This document shows, piece after piece, positions 1 to 9,193 of a DNA stretch of 35,780 bases. The position numbers were made by a program, and so were the translations under genes. How positions within the stretch are numbered: the stretch's first letter is position 1; each line of letters opens with the position of its first letter. The stretch comes from Scytonema sp. UIC 10036 (GTDB lineage Bacteria; Cyanobacteriota; Cyanobacteriia; Cyanobacteriales; Nostocaceae): NCBI RefSeq assembly GCF_009725235.1, contig NZ_WJFC01000129.1:1-35780 (forward strand), read 5' to 3'. The notes below the pieces were generated by a model, which was not told the origin of the DNA, searched no databases, and saw nothing but the letters and a program-made list of their open reading frames with translations.

Positions 1-140
1 AATATTATATATAATCTTACTACTAACAATCACAAATAATCAACTATAATCTAACTAATATCAACAATATAAAAACAACTAACCACTAACAACCAACAAC
101 CAACAACTATCCACTAACCACTAACAACCAACAACTATCC
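1..140 (+). repeat. G-free leader with near-tandem repeats upstream of the HlyD gene
   Basis: The whole stretch up to the ATG at 141 contains no G on the plus strand. Its right part holds two near-identical units, 78-112 and 113-140, built from CCACTAAC and CCAACAA words; the first unit has one extra CCAACAA heptamer. Because no G is present, there can be no Shine-Dalgarno sequence in front of the HlyD start. The stretch may continue left of the window. It could be an A/C-rich repeat expansion, an unstructured leader, or both. Confidence 0.8.
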
Positions 141-1685
141 ATGAACAAATCTATTCAATTTGAGCAAAAACTAATGACAGCACCAAAGATACTTGAACCT
201 GAAGTTAAAGTACCTATAAAAACTCCGACGGCAGATAACAAATTTGCTCGCTCTGTTGTTTTACGACAGTCACCTTTTTGGTCTCGAGCAATCCTTTGGG
301 GAATTGTAGGAGTGAGTGCCTTAGTATTAATTTGGGCTAACTTTGCCAAAATTGAGGAAGCAATTCCTACTCAAGGAATGCTCGAACCTCAAGGAAAAGT
401 AAAAGAAGTACAAACCCCTGTCTCTGGAGTTGTCAAAGCTGTCTTTGTTAAGGATGGGCAAAGAGTACGTCGTGGTGACTTACTTTTGAGACTAGATGCA
501 ACAGCAATACAAGCTCAGTTAATCTCTCTCATAAAAATTCGCACTGCATTAATTCAGGAAAATCAGTTTTATCGCGCTCAACTGACTGGCAAAACTTCTT
601 TATTAGAGAAATCACAATTATTTCAACAAATCAAATTACCCTTTGATTTGATTTCTCTCACTCAAAGCCGTGCAGCGCTAATAGCGGAAAATCGGCTTTA
701 CCGCAGTCAACTGAATGGAACACGGCAAAGCATGGCATTCTCCCCAGAGGAAGAAGCTCGTTTGGAATTTAGCAAAGCAGAATTAGATGCTCGAATTGCA
801 TCTGACAAATTTGAAACCGAACAATTACAAAAACAATTCAGTGAAACCCAAGTTCAGTTATCTTCTGCTCGAGATATTCAACAAGTCAATCAAACTATTC
901 TCAACAATATTGAACCTTTAGTTGAAGAAGGGGCTATTGCCCGCTTGCAATATCTCAGGCAGCAAGAGCAAGTTCGTACTCGCGAAGCTGATGTTCAACG
1001 GCTAACACAAGAGCAAGCACGTTTGCAGTATGCTATTGCTCAATCTCGAGAAAAACTCCGAAATACCATTGTTGCTGCTAAAAAGGATTTGCTCACTAAA
1101 ATTGCTGATAACAACAAACAAATTGCTCAAATCGATAGCGAATTGAATAAATCTATTTTGGAAAATGAGAAGCGAATTTCTGAAATAGAAGGTCAAATTA
1201 GTCAAACAAAACAGAATTTACAATATCAAGAACTTCGCGCTCCATCTGATGGTATTGTTTTTGATTTACAAGCTCTCAATCCTGGTTTTGTTACCAATAC
1301 CAGTCAAGCAGTTCTCAAAATTGTTCCTAGTGAAGAGCTAACGGCTAAGGTTTATATCACCAATCAAGATATTGGTTTTATTAAACCGGGCATGAAAGTA
1401 GATGTTAGGGTGGACTCTTTCCCCTTTAGCGAATTTGGTGATATCAAAGGGGAAATTGTTTGGATTGGTTCTGATGCTCTACCACCAGATCAAATCCGTC
1501 CTTATTATAGTTTTCCCGCAAAAATTCGCTTAGAACGTCAGTCCCTAATTGTTAAGAATCAGGACGTAGCACTTCAATCAGGAATGTCAATCGGTGCAAA
1601 TATTAAGGTACGCGATCGCACAGTCATAAGCATCTTTACTGATTTATTCGCAAAACAAATTGAAAATATCAAAACAATCAGGTGA
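141..1685 (+). CDS. HlyD-family membrane fusion protein (secretion adaptor)
   Basis: The 514-residue protein has the layout of a periplasmic adaptor of type I or peptide-exporting ABC systems. It has a cytoplasmic N-terminus of about 45 residues and one membrane helix near residues 47-67. A first lipoyl half follows near 88-125 (VQTPVSGVVKAVFVKDGQ), then a long Gln/Glu-rich coiled coil to about 360. The second lipoyl half begins at LRAPSDGIVFDLQ, before a beta-barrel tail. Family members link an inner-membrane ABC exporter to a TolC-like outer-membrane pore. No cognate ABC gene lies downstream on this strand, so the partner is probably left of the window. The ATG at 141 has no upstream G-rich ribosome site, which is unusual, but it gives a full-length protein. 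Family confidence is high; the cargo is unknown. Confidence 0.9.
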   Translation: MNKSIQFEQKLMTAPKILEPEVKVPIKTPTADNKFARSVVLRQSPFWSRAILWGIVGVSALVLIWANFAKIEEAIPTQGMLEPQGKVKEVQTPVSGVVKAVFVKDGQRVRRGDLLLRLDATAIQAQLISLIKIRTALIQENQFYRAQLTGKTSLLEKSQLFQQIKLPFDLISLTQSRAALIAENRLYRSQLNGTRQSMAFSPEEEARLEFSKAELDARIASDKFETEQLQKQFSETQVQLSSARDIQQVNQTILNNIEPLVEEGAIARLQYLRQQEQVRTREADVQRLTQEQARLQYAIAQSREKLRNTIVAAKKDLLTKIADNNKQIAQIDSELNKSILENEKRISEIEGQISQTKQNLQYQELRAPSDGIVFDLQALNPGFVTNTSQAVLKIVPSEELTAKVYITNQDIGFIKPGMKVDVRVDSFPFSEFGDIKGEIVWIGSDALPPDQIRPYYSFPAKIRLERQSLIVKNQDVALQSGMSIGANIKVRDRTVISIFTDLFAKQIENIKTIR

Positions 1686-1695
1686 TGGGATGCGT

Positions 1696-1763
1696 GGATT
1701 TTGGATTTTGGATTTTGGATTTTGGATTTTGGATTTTGGATTTTAGATTTTGGATTTTGGATT
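1696..1763. repeat. Heptamer tandem repeat (GGATTTT)n
   Basis: Nine consecutive 7-bp units of GGATTTT run from 1696 to 1758, one of them varied to AGATTTT, and a partial unit follows. The array lies between the convergent HlyD gene and the glycosyltransferase gene. Short tandem heptamers of this sort are common in Nostocales intergenic DNA. Confidence 0.95.
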
Positions 1764-1783
1764 GAAGATTGCTCACTGCTAAC

Positions 1784-2935
1784 TTAAGCTACCCAGTTCC
1801 AAACAGCAAAGTCAATTGCGTAGAAAAAGAGCGATATGACGAACCATATTAATACAGCATATCCCCAACGAAGGTGTTGGGAAAGCAACATCCCAAAAGC
1901 TATGGATAGGGAAACAATACCATAAGCATAGCGATTGATGGACAGGAGAGCGCCGGAAAAAATCATTAATAACAACGAGCAAAAGCCATAAACAACGGCA
2001 ACACTGCTTATTTTGGTGCGTAAGTACCATAATAGGTAACCGCCACCAAAAACCATCACAACTTTAATCAAATTATCTCTACCTGCGTCTATTGCATCTC
2101 TAAGGATAAACCACCAATTTGGTTGCGCCCATGCTTTCTGTACGCGAACAAATGCCAACGGATCTCCAAATCGAATACCACAATACAAACTAAATGAAAC
2201 TAACCCAATTCCTACAGCCAAACCTGCTGCGTAAGCGATCGCTGGTCTTTTTTCTCTCCAAGCCACAAAAAGAAAAGCAGGCATGAGTGTGATTCCGGTA
2301 GCACGAGTTGCACTTGCCAATGCACCCCAAACAGCAGCTTGTATGTGCTGGCGGTTGTCAAATGCTCGCAAAGCCGCAGTCGTCAGTAACAGAAACAATC
2401 CTTCAGTATAAATAACAGTGCAAAAGAGTGAGAACGGACACCAAGCCATGACAGCAATTACCCACCGGGCTACGTGAATACCATGGCGGTTTTTTGTCCA
2501 AGAGTATAACAGCAGCAACGCACCAAGAAAAGCTAGATTGCTTACAAGTGTACCTGCGACTTCAAAGGGTAAGCCGAGCATCATCACCCCACGAATCACC
2601 ATGGGAAAGAGGGGGTAAAAAGCAACAGAATGCTGCCGCCCATCATCTGCATAGTCGTAACCAGTCAGTGCAATTCGCCGATACCACTTACCATCCCAAT
2701 GGGAAAAGAGTTCCCAACTTGGTTGGGGAATAAAACCGGGAACAAAGTCAAGTGGATATGCAGTTCGCCAATGTGTTTGTACTGGTGATGTGTAAAGTAT
2801 TGGAGCAATTGCTTGCATTGCAACAACGATGACGAGTCGGCTGACCAACCACATGACAATAACAAAAAGGAGTCCATGGGTTACGATTCTGTATTTTTTG
2901 TAGAGTTTGGTTGCCCCCGAAGTTAGTTTTGTCAT
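1784..2935 (-). CDS. PIG-V-like membrane glycosyltransferase (predicted mannosyltransferase)
   Basis: This is a polytopic membrane protein of about 383 residues with roughly eight to ten hydrophobic helices. The first external loop carries the HWDGKWYRRIA..GY motif followed by VAFYPLFP. These are hallmarks of the PIG-V/GT-C group, which transfers sugars from lipid-linked donors, and the early Asp is the usual catalytic residue. I chose the ATG at 2935. A GTG at 2944 directly abuts the hicA stop and would add three residues (MLI). The close spacing suggests co-transcription with hicBA, though functionally the genes look unrelated. The acceptor substrate is unknown; the family call is fairly secure. 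Confidence 0.75.
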   Translation of the reverse strand: MTKLTSGATKLYKKYRIVTHGLLFVIVMWLVSRLVIVVAMQAIAPILYTSPVQTHWRTAYPLDFVPGFIPQPSWELFSHWDGKWYRRIALTGYDYADDGRQHSVAFYPLFPMVIRGVMMLGLPFEVAGTLVSNLAFLGALLLLYSWTKNRHGIHVARWVIAVMAWCPFSLFCTVIYTEGLFLLLTTAALRAFDNRQHIQAAVWGALASATRATGITLMPAFLFVAWREKRPAIAYAAGLAVGIGLVSFSLYCGIRFGDPLAFVRVQKAWAQPNWWFILRDAIDAGRDNLIKVVMVFGGGYLLWYLRTKISSVAVVYGFCSLLLMIFSGALLSINRYAYGIVSLSIAFGMLLSQHLRWGYAVLIWFVISLFFYAIDFAVWNWVA

Positions 2936-2944
2936 AATGAGCAC

Positions 2945-3169
2945 TTAAACCACCGACACAAATTCTTGTACAGTGAGTCCAGCAGTGCGAATTAAGCTAC
3001 GCAAAGTTCCTTTTGCTACCTCACTATGGTCAGGTACAGATAGTGTTGCCATTTCACCGTCCTTAACCAAGATGATATGGCTTCCACTTTGCCGCACTAC
3101 TTGCCAACCAAATTTCTCAAAAATGCGGACTACCTGATGACCGCTTAGAACAGGAAGTGCAGATGACAT
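2945..3169 (-). CDS. hicA: HicA-type mRNA interferase toxin
   Basis: The protein is 74 residues, close to the usual size of HicA toxins. It has the compact dsRBD-like fold signature: LSGHQVVRIFEKFGWQVVRQ, then the GSHIILVKDG block with the catalytic His in GSHI, and a conserved VPDHSEVAKGTLRSLIR stretch. HicA cleaves mRNA until bound by HicB. The gene lies two bases after hicB on the same strand, so the order is antitoxin first. It appears intact. Confidence 0.88.
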   Translation of the reverse strand: MSSALPVLSGHQVVRIFEKFGWQVVRQSGSHIILVKDGEMATLSVPDHSEVAKGTLRSLIRTAGLTVQEFVSVV

Positions 3170-3171
3170 AC

Positions 3172-3378
3172 CTAAGCTACAACCTCGACTTGATGAGTTT
3201 CAAGAGTCAGTGGTAAACCAAGTTCTGCTCGAACTTGTAAGCAACCTGCGATCGCATCTTTAATATTTTCCAGAGCTTCCTCTTTTGTCTGTCCCTGACT
3301 GACACAACCAGGAATACTGGGACATTCTACAATCCAAACTCCATCTTCGTCACGGTCAAGGGTTACATTGAATTTCAT
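3172..3378 (-). CDS. hicB: HicB-type antitoxin
   Basis: Counted from the ATG at 3378 the protein is 68 residues. It shows the HicB pseudo-RNase-H fold pattern: KFNVTLDRDEDGVWIVECP, SIPGCVSQGQTKEEALENI, then a helix ending in ETHQVEV. The frame is open 16 codons further upstream to a TTG at 3426, but the family normally starts at the strand MKFNV, so I use 3378. It sits two bases before hicA and would neutralise that toxin. It is a short HicB lacking an obvious C-terminal DNA-binding domain. Confidence 0.88.
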   Translation of the reverse strand: MKFNVTLDRDEDGVWIVECPSIPGCVSQGQTKEEALENIKDAIAGCLQVRAELGLPLTLETHQVEVVA

Positions 3379-3446
3379 AAGTCTTTGAAATTTTAAGCGT
3401 TTTGGTTTTTTCAGTCTAACAAGCAAGATTCTAATTAGAAGCTAAA

Positions 3447-5177
3447 TTATTTCACGCTGAACTGCTGTGAATAAAACCGTGCATAACGGTTTTCAAACGC
3501 CAACAATTCCTCGTGAGTTCCTGACTCCACAATCTGTCCCCGTTCGAGAACTAAAATGCGATCGCACCGTCGCACCGTACTTAAACGATGAGCAATAATA
3601 AACACAGTGCGCCCCTCCATGAGCCTTTCTAATGCTTCTTGCACCAAAGCCTCTGATTCAGAATCTAAGGCAGATGTAGCTTCATCTAAAATCAATATTC
3701 TAGGATTGAGAAGAACAGCACGTGCGATCGCAATTCTTTGCCTCTGTCCTCCAGATAAATTAACGCCTCGTTCCCCAACCCAGGTGTAGTAACCATCTGG
3801 TAATTGACTGATAAACTGATGGGCATTGGCAATTTCAGCTGCTTTCTCAACAGCTGCCATATCAAACGAATCTTGCCCAAAAGCGATATTTTGAGCAATG
3901 GTTCCAGAAAACATTATAGTTTCTTGAGGAACAATACCAATTTGTCGCCGCAAACTGTGCAGTGTCACATCCCGGATATCAACACCGTCAATCAAGATTT
4001 GCCCTGCGTTTGGATCGTAGAAGCGAGGTAAAAGGTTGACAAAAGTTGTTTTCCCTGCTCCAGAAGAACCAACTAAAGCAATGGCTTCTCCTGGCATTGC
4101 TAATAAACTAATATCTTTTAATACAGGTTCCCCAGATTTATAGGCGAAGGACACGTGACAATACTCTACCTTCCCAGTCACAGTGGGAAGTACAATAGCA
4201 TCCGGTTTTTCCACGACTGTTGGTTGAATAGCCAATAACTCAAAAACACGGTCAACCGACGCTTCACCTTGTTTAAACTCATTGTAATTGTTGGTTGTGT
4301 GACTGATGGGATCGATTAAGGATGCAGCTGCAGCCAAGAAACTAAAAAACTCTGCTACAGTCAAGTTACCGCCATCGATTTGCCATGCAGCAAACAATAA
4401 AAGCAGTAAAAAGCTCACTGCTTGTAAAAAACCAACAATGGGAATTTGAATGGCTTTGAGCCGTTCGGTAGAGTATTTTGCTTTTAAAGCACGTTCGGCT
4501 TCACGGCTAAATCGAGCAATCTCGTAATCTTCAGCAGCAAAAGCCTGTACTATACGGATACCGCTAAAAACTTCAGTCAGTATAGATGACAAATCTGAAA
4601 CACGGTTTTGACTTTTCAGGGAGAATAACCGCAACCGTTCGCCAAACCACCCAATCAAAATACCCATCAACGGTGCAACAATCACTGTAGTAAGTGTGAG
4701 TTGCCAGTTGAGGTAAATCATGTAGATAGGGATGGCTATCAACTGCAAGACACAGGGAATAAAGTCGTGAAAAAGTTTGTGTACGACTTCGCCAACCCGA
4801 TCTATATCTTCAGTGAGACGGTAAGATAAATCACCTGCTTTCGCTGTTTCAAAGTAACTAAAATTTAACTTTTGGACATGAGTGTAAACTTGCTTGCGGA
4901 GATGAAAAGCAACTCTCAAAGCAGCTTTTGCCATGTAGATATCTTGCACAGACTGAAAAAAGCCCCTCACAAGAAACACACCACCTAAGATGCCCAGAAT
5001 TTCGGCAATTGCGATCGCGTTACCTTTGCCAAAGGCGTTTGACAATTCCTTAACCAGTGTGATGAGTGCTAGAGTTGCCAGTACGTATCCTAAGATGCCA
5101 ACAAATCCTTTAAAAATTGTTTGCCATTGAGGTCGGATATATGGTAGGAGATGCCAGTAATGAGAGCGTGTTTTCAA
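3447..5177 (-). CDS. MsbA-like ABC exporter half-transporter (permease-ATPase fusion)
   Basis: The 576-residue protein combines an ABC transporter type 1 transmembrane domain (residues about 20-310, six helices) with a C-terminal ATPase. The ATPase shows Walker A GSSGAGKTT, Q-loop VPQET, signature LSGGQRQR, Walker B ILILDEATSALD and H-loop IAHRLST, all intact. Length and layout match homodimeric lipid or multidrug exporters (MsbA, also resembling cyanobacterial HepA-type exporters of polysaccharide or glycolipid). No peptidase C39 domain is present, so it is not a double-glycine leader protease. It lies upstream of hicBA on the same strand, 69 bases away. The substrate cannot be told from sequence. 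Confidence 0.92.
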   Translation of the reverse strand: MKTRSHYWHLLPYIRPQWQTIFKGFVGILGYVLATLALITLVKELSNAFGKGNAIAIAEILGILGGVFLVRGFFQSVQDIYMAKAALRVAFHLRKQVYTHVQKLNFSYFETAKAGDLSYRLTEDIDRVGEVVHKLFHDFIPCVLQLIAIPIYMIYLNWQLTLTTVIVAPLMGILIGWFGERLRLFSLKSQNRVSDLSSILTEVFSGIRIVQAFAAEDYEIARFSREAERALKAKYSTERLKAIQIPIVGFLQAVSFLLLLLFAAWQIDGGNLTVAEFFSFLAAAASLIDPISHTTNNYNEFKQGEASVDRVFELLAIQPTVVEKPDAIVLPTVTGKVEYCHVSFAYKSGEPVLKDISLLAMPGEAIALVGSSGAGKTTFVNLLPRFYDPNAGQILIDGVDIRDVTLHSLRRQIGIVPQETIMFSGTIAQNIAFGQDSFDMAAVEKAAEIANAHQFISQLPDGYYTWVGERGVNLSGGQRQRIAIARAVLLNPRILILDEATSALDSESEALVQEALERLMEGRTVFIIAHRLSTVRRCDRILVLERGQIVESGTHEELLAFENRYARFYSQQFSVK

Positions 5178-6643
5178 GCTATCAAGTCCACAATAATATT
5201 TTTCTTTTCTTGACGCGATCGGGTTTCTGATAGTTTCTGAAGACCGGTAACGGATGATGTGTACTGTAGAAGCCCCTAAATTTATTTTAGGAAAAAAAGA
5301 ACTAGATTCATTAAAGTTATAAAAAATACTTTTAAATTAAGTATTATCACTCTAATATCATAATTCCCTAACTTTTTCTAGAGTTGAAACTAGCTTTTAC
5401 CAGCTTAAAATCAAGTCATAAATGGGTTATTAGCAAAACTTTGTCGTTACCCTCAGTCTAAAGCCATAAATAAATCAAAGAGAAATTTCATACTTTAGGT
5501 TCTTGAAAAAAGCCGTTTTAACTGTTTATCAATACGTTCGTCATAGTATAGGCATGACTCAAAATAAATAATTAGGTAATACATCCGGAATGTTACAGCA
5601 TGATTTTGGAAATTCTCAACTTCTTCAAAAAAGCAAGAATATCACCATAAATTATCACAATTTTTTAAAAAATATTATGATTATCAAATATTGAGCGCTC
5701 GTAAAACCTCGACAGACTTTTTTGCGTCTTAGCGCCTTTGCGTGAGGTAAATCATAATTCTTTAACTGCACGTGATATAATATCTGATACGTAAGTCAAA
5801 TTTGTTCAGTAATATATCTACTTTAATAGACTATATTCCTAAATGCAACTATCAGCTTAAATGTAAACGTTCATCTTAAAGTGAATTATGATTATCTAGA
5901 ATTTGTTGAAATTCAAGCTATGAGATCTTAAAAGATGTAAGGATTCATTTCTCAATCCAATTTACGGCTAAATCAAGGTTTAGGGCTTCAAGCACAGCAT
6001 CTGTTCTTCCTTAACTAAAAGAGTTTGGGTTAAAGAAGTGACATTCTACTGTAGTGCGTTAAGATCAATTTTACAACTCAGCTGTTAATGTGTAAGCTTC
6101 GCGAAAGCACGTGGAGCTTATCCTTGCTTTTTGGGATTTTGTTTGGTAACTTTGGATATGCGAGATCGGGGCAGTAAAGTTTTATGCGTCACTGCTCCTT
6201 ATAATTAAGGATATAGAAAGACGATAGCTGTAAAAAAGCCTTTGTTAAGAAATGTAGAGCGGGTGTATCTAAATTGTTACAATAAATTTTGGCTCTCTTT
6301 TGGTGTATCTACCATGTATTTCTCCAAGAAAGCTAAGTAAATAAGCTGACTGAAATGAAGAAAAAAGTAGTATTAAATACACTTTGGCTGTCAATATGAC
6401 GCAGTCAATTATTTTTCTTATCATCCCACGAAAGCTGAATTTACAAAGCTTATACCCATAAGTAAGATTGGTAGGTATCGGTATATGTGTTGTAGCCCAG
6501 TCCAGACATCTAACGTTATTGCAAAATTTGGGCGATGGCGATCGCTCAGGCAGGTTCTCTACAAAATTGTACACAGATCTCGCTCCCTATTCACCTGACG
6601 ATCTCTGATGTATAAATATACACCTGCTAACTCGGTTTAGACA
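5178..6643. other. Long gene-poor intergenic region
   Basis: These 1.47 kb of AT-rich DNA separate divergently transcribed genes (the ABC exporter and the chemosensory operon). No convincing protein gene was found. A 101-codon minus-strand frame at 6269-6574 lacks family features and runs through a GCGATCGC site. A degraded dispersed-repeat word (TCTTAGCGCCTTTGCGTGAG) is at about 5727-5746. The segment probably holds both divergent promoters. A regulatory RNA is possible but not demonstrable here. Confidence 0.5.
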
Positions 6644-7891
6644 ATGTTAAAAACAATACAATATCAAGCTGGGCAATTACAGGATCTGCTTGAAGATCTG
6701 CGATGTAAGGGTGCGAGTGGCTTGATTGACATCAGCGCATTCGTTCATCCGGATCGACAACCCAGAAAACGTGTTTTAGTTTTCAATAACGGCGAAATTG
6801 TTTACGGCGGAATGAAAATTCTTGCCAATCAAGAATTTGCCAGACAAATTGGGGTAAAGTGCAGTAGTAGCTGGGCGGATACGGCTGTCAGATACGCCGT
6901 GCAGAAATTACAAAATCCCTCATCTTTTCGAGAACTGTTGGAACATATCGTCCGGATACGAGTGTTCAAATGGGAAGAGATTGAAACATACGTCCGCACT
7001 CAAGTCGCACAAGTCTTGGAGCAAACTTTTTCATTTCCCGGACAATTGCAGGTTGATAATACGGTACAAATCGATCTCAGTTATGGACTCGACGGGCACA
7101 GATTGAACTGGTACGTGCTTCTTCAAGAGGTTGGCGCTCGCCAAAAAAAGTGGGATGCGTTGGCTCCGATTGTCCCCAGTATGGAAGCTGTTCCTCAAAT
7201 TTTATCCGGTCGTTGGCGAGCCATGACAGAAAATAGCAAACAGCAGCACTTGCTTGAGAAAGTAGATGGTAGGCGATCGCTCATAGATATTGCTGAGGAA
7301 TTAGATCGAGATCCACTGGAACTAGCCCATTGCTACAAAGTTTGGTCTGCCTCGAATTTGCTTTCTATAAGGGAAAACACGTTCTCAACGCCATCTCAAA
7401 CTCAAGTTGTGACTCCAGACGTTCCTGTTCCTGTAGAGCAAGAACGTCCAATTGTGCTGAGTGTTGATGACAGCCCAGTTGTACAGGCTCTGATGAAGCG
7501 AGCTTTGGTTAAAGACTACCAAGTTTTGTCTGCAAGCAATGCCCTAGATGCCTTGAAACTATTGAATACTCATCCAATTACGCTACTGCTGTTGGATGTC
7601 AGTATGCCGGAAATTGATGGCTTAGAGTTTTGCCGTACAGTCCGCAATATTCCTAAATTTAAGCAATTACCTATTGTTATGGTGACGGCACGAGATAAAT
7701 TTTCGGATAAACTTCGAGGACAAATCGCAGGCACTACCCATTATTTAACAAAACCATTTGAACCAGAGGCTTTATTGAAAATTGTCAATAAATATGTTAA
7801 GGAGAAAAAGCGTGCTGAAACAACCTCTCATGAATCGCGTTTTCCTACTTTAGGATTTCAAAGTCAAAGGACATCCAGCAAAGTTTTTTAA
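6644..7891 (+). CDS. PatA/PixG-type response regulator (PATAN domain + REC)
   Basis: This 415-residue protein opens with a PATAN/DUF4388-like region (about 1-110, LLEDLRCKGASGLIDI and NNGEIVYGG). A middle segment follows with LLEKVDGRRSLIDIAEELD (about 205-230). A receiver domain occupies about 270-390: acidic pocket SVDDSP, phospho-acceptor Asp in LLLDVSMPEIDG, Thr in MVTAR and Lys in YLTKPF. Such proteins head cyanobacterial chemotaxis-like operons (pix, pil/tax3, hmp) that steer type IV pili or hormogonium motility. It is the first gene of a five- to six-gene cluster on the plus strand, 95 bases before the CheW gene. The receiver residues look functional. Confidence 0.88.
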   Translation: MLKTIQYQAGQLQDLLEDLRCKGASGLIDISAFVHPDRQPRKRVLVFNNGEIVYGGMKILANQEFARQIGVKCSSSWADTAVRYAVQKLQNPSSFRELLEHIVRIRVFKWEEIETYVRTQVAQVLEQTFSFPGQLQVDNTVQIDLSYGLDGHRLNWYVLLQEVGARQKKWDALAPIVPSMEAVPQILSGRWRAMTENSKQQHLLEKVDGRRSLIDIAEELDRDPLELAHCYKVWSASNLLSIRENTFSTPSQTQVVTPDVPVPVEQERPIVLSVDDSPVVQALMKRALVKDYQVLSASNALDALKLLNTHPITLLLLDVSMPEIDGLEFCRTVRNIPKFKQLPIVMVTARDKFSDKLRGQIAGTTHYLTKPFEPEALLKIVNKYVKEKKRAETTSHESRFPTLGFQSQRTSSKVF

Positions 7892-7986
7892 AAAGCCATC
7901 TGCCCTAGGGTAGCACTCTAGAGAAGTGCCATGGTGCGTCTTGACAAAATTTCTTTGCCATAATTTTTGTTAAAGCGGTATTCTTT

Positions 7987-9090
7987 ATGTATCAAACTAA
8001 TAAATATCTAACATTTCGCCTCCACGAGTCACTATATGGTATTGAAGCAGAATTTATTCAAGAAATTTTTCCGCTTCCGGAACTTCTACCCATTGCTGAT
8101 GTGAGATGCGATATTATTGGAGTCTTTTATTTAAAACAGCAACTTATCCCAGTATTACATCTTGATTCACTTTTAGGTTCTTCTTTAAAAGAATGCCATA
8201 TAAGCGATTATATCATCCTCATACAGTGGGAAAGCTTGCCGATCGGCATAGTAGTTCCCGAAATTTGTGAAATGATAGAAATAGATAATGAAATTATTGA
8301 AAACGCTGGATTTCCGGAAAATTTATCGATTAACGACATTTCATTCGTAACTGGGGTCATCCAGGTAGATTCAGAAAAAATTTGGTTGCTTAATTCTCAG
8401 AAACTCATACGTTATCCAGATTCTTTACTAACTCTTATTTGGGATTTAGAAAGTGAATTATACGCAAGAAAGAAAGCTTTAGAAGAACAAAATTATCTGG
8501 AAAATTATCAGCTACTTGAAGGAATCCAAATTCCCAGCTTTTATGCCCTCTATTGCCCACATACAACTTTAGAAGAAAGAAAAATTTTCCAGCAGCGAGC
8601 GTCAGAGCTTCAAAACATAGCAGTAGATTCAGAGACTGATATTGAAAATATTTCTCTTGCAGTTATTGCCTTTGGAGATAAATATTTCGGTCTGGATTTA
8701 GAACTGGTGCGAGAGTTCATCAGTATTCAAAATTTGAAACCTATTCCTTGCTGTCCAAAACATATTATCGGTAATATGAACTTGCGAGGACAGATTATTA
8801 CCTTAGTCGATATTCGCAATGTTTTGAATCTTCCGACTACCCCCATCAACATTGGTTCTAAAGCTGTTGTATTTCAAGTCAATGATATTCTTGCTAGTTT
8901 TCCAGTGGATAGAGTTTTAGAAGTTGTTTCTCTCAAACAAGATAAGATGATGCCATTGAGCGTCACTTCATTTGATGATAGGGTACAGTATCTTCGAGGA
9001 ATTGCTCCTTTTGGAGAGCAAGTTCTTCTGGTTTTAGACTTACCTAAAATTTTAACAGAAGGAGGGTTAATAGTGAACGATCGCATTTAA
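7987..9090 (+). CDS. Tandem CheW-domain scaffold protein
   Basis: The 367-residue protein contains two CheW-like modules. The first spans about 5-145 (YLTFRLHESLYGIEAEFIQE ... GVFYLKQQLIPVLHLD). The second spans about 215-355 (VIAFGDKYFGLDLELVREFI, then IIGNMNLRGQIITLVDIR). A charged linker joins them. Ordinary CheW is about 150-180 residues, so this is a double-length version. The second module is nearer to consensus (NLRGQI-LVDIR) and is probably the main receptor-kinase coupler. It lies between the PATAN-REC gene and the receptor gene and would bridge the receptor to the hybrid CheA. Confidence 0.85.
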   Translation: MYQTNKYLTFRLHESLYGIEAEFIQEIFPLPELLPIADVRCDIIGVFYLKQQLIPVLHLDSLLGSSLKECHISDYIILIQWESLPIGIVVPEICEMIEIDNEIIENAGFPENLSINDISFVTGVIQVDSEKIWLLNSQKLIRYPDSLLTLIWDLESELYARKKALEEQNYLENYQLLEGIQIPSFYALYCPHTTLEERKIFQQRASELQNIAVDSETDIENISLAVIAFGDKYFGLDLELVREFISIQNLKPIPCCPKHIIGNMNLRGQIITLVDIRNVLNLPTTPINIGSKAVVFQVNDILASFPVDRVLEVVSLKQDKMMPLSVTSFDDRVQYLRGIAPFGEQVLLVLDLPKILTEGGLIVNDRI

Positions 9091-9193
9091 ATTTGTTGCT
9101 GGGCATTGGGCATTGGGCATTCATTTCCTACCCCCTACCTCCTACCCCCTACCCCCTACTCCCTTATAAATACCAAAATAAGGATACAAAATT

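Noticed and set aside
3447..5177. Peptidase-containing ABC exporter partner for the HlyD protein
   Set aside because: The protein lacks an N-terminal C39 peptidase and is on the opposite strand, in another transcription unit.
6269..6574. 101-codon minus-strand frame in the long spacer
   Set aside because: No family features, odd composition, and it crosses a HIP1 site and AT-rich DNA; likely chance.
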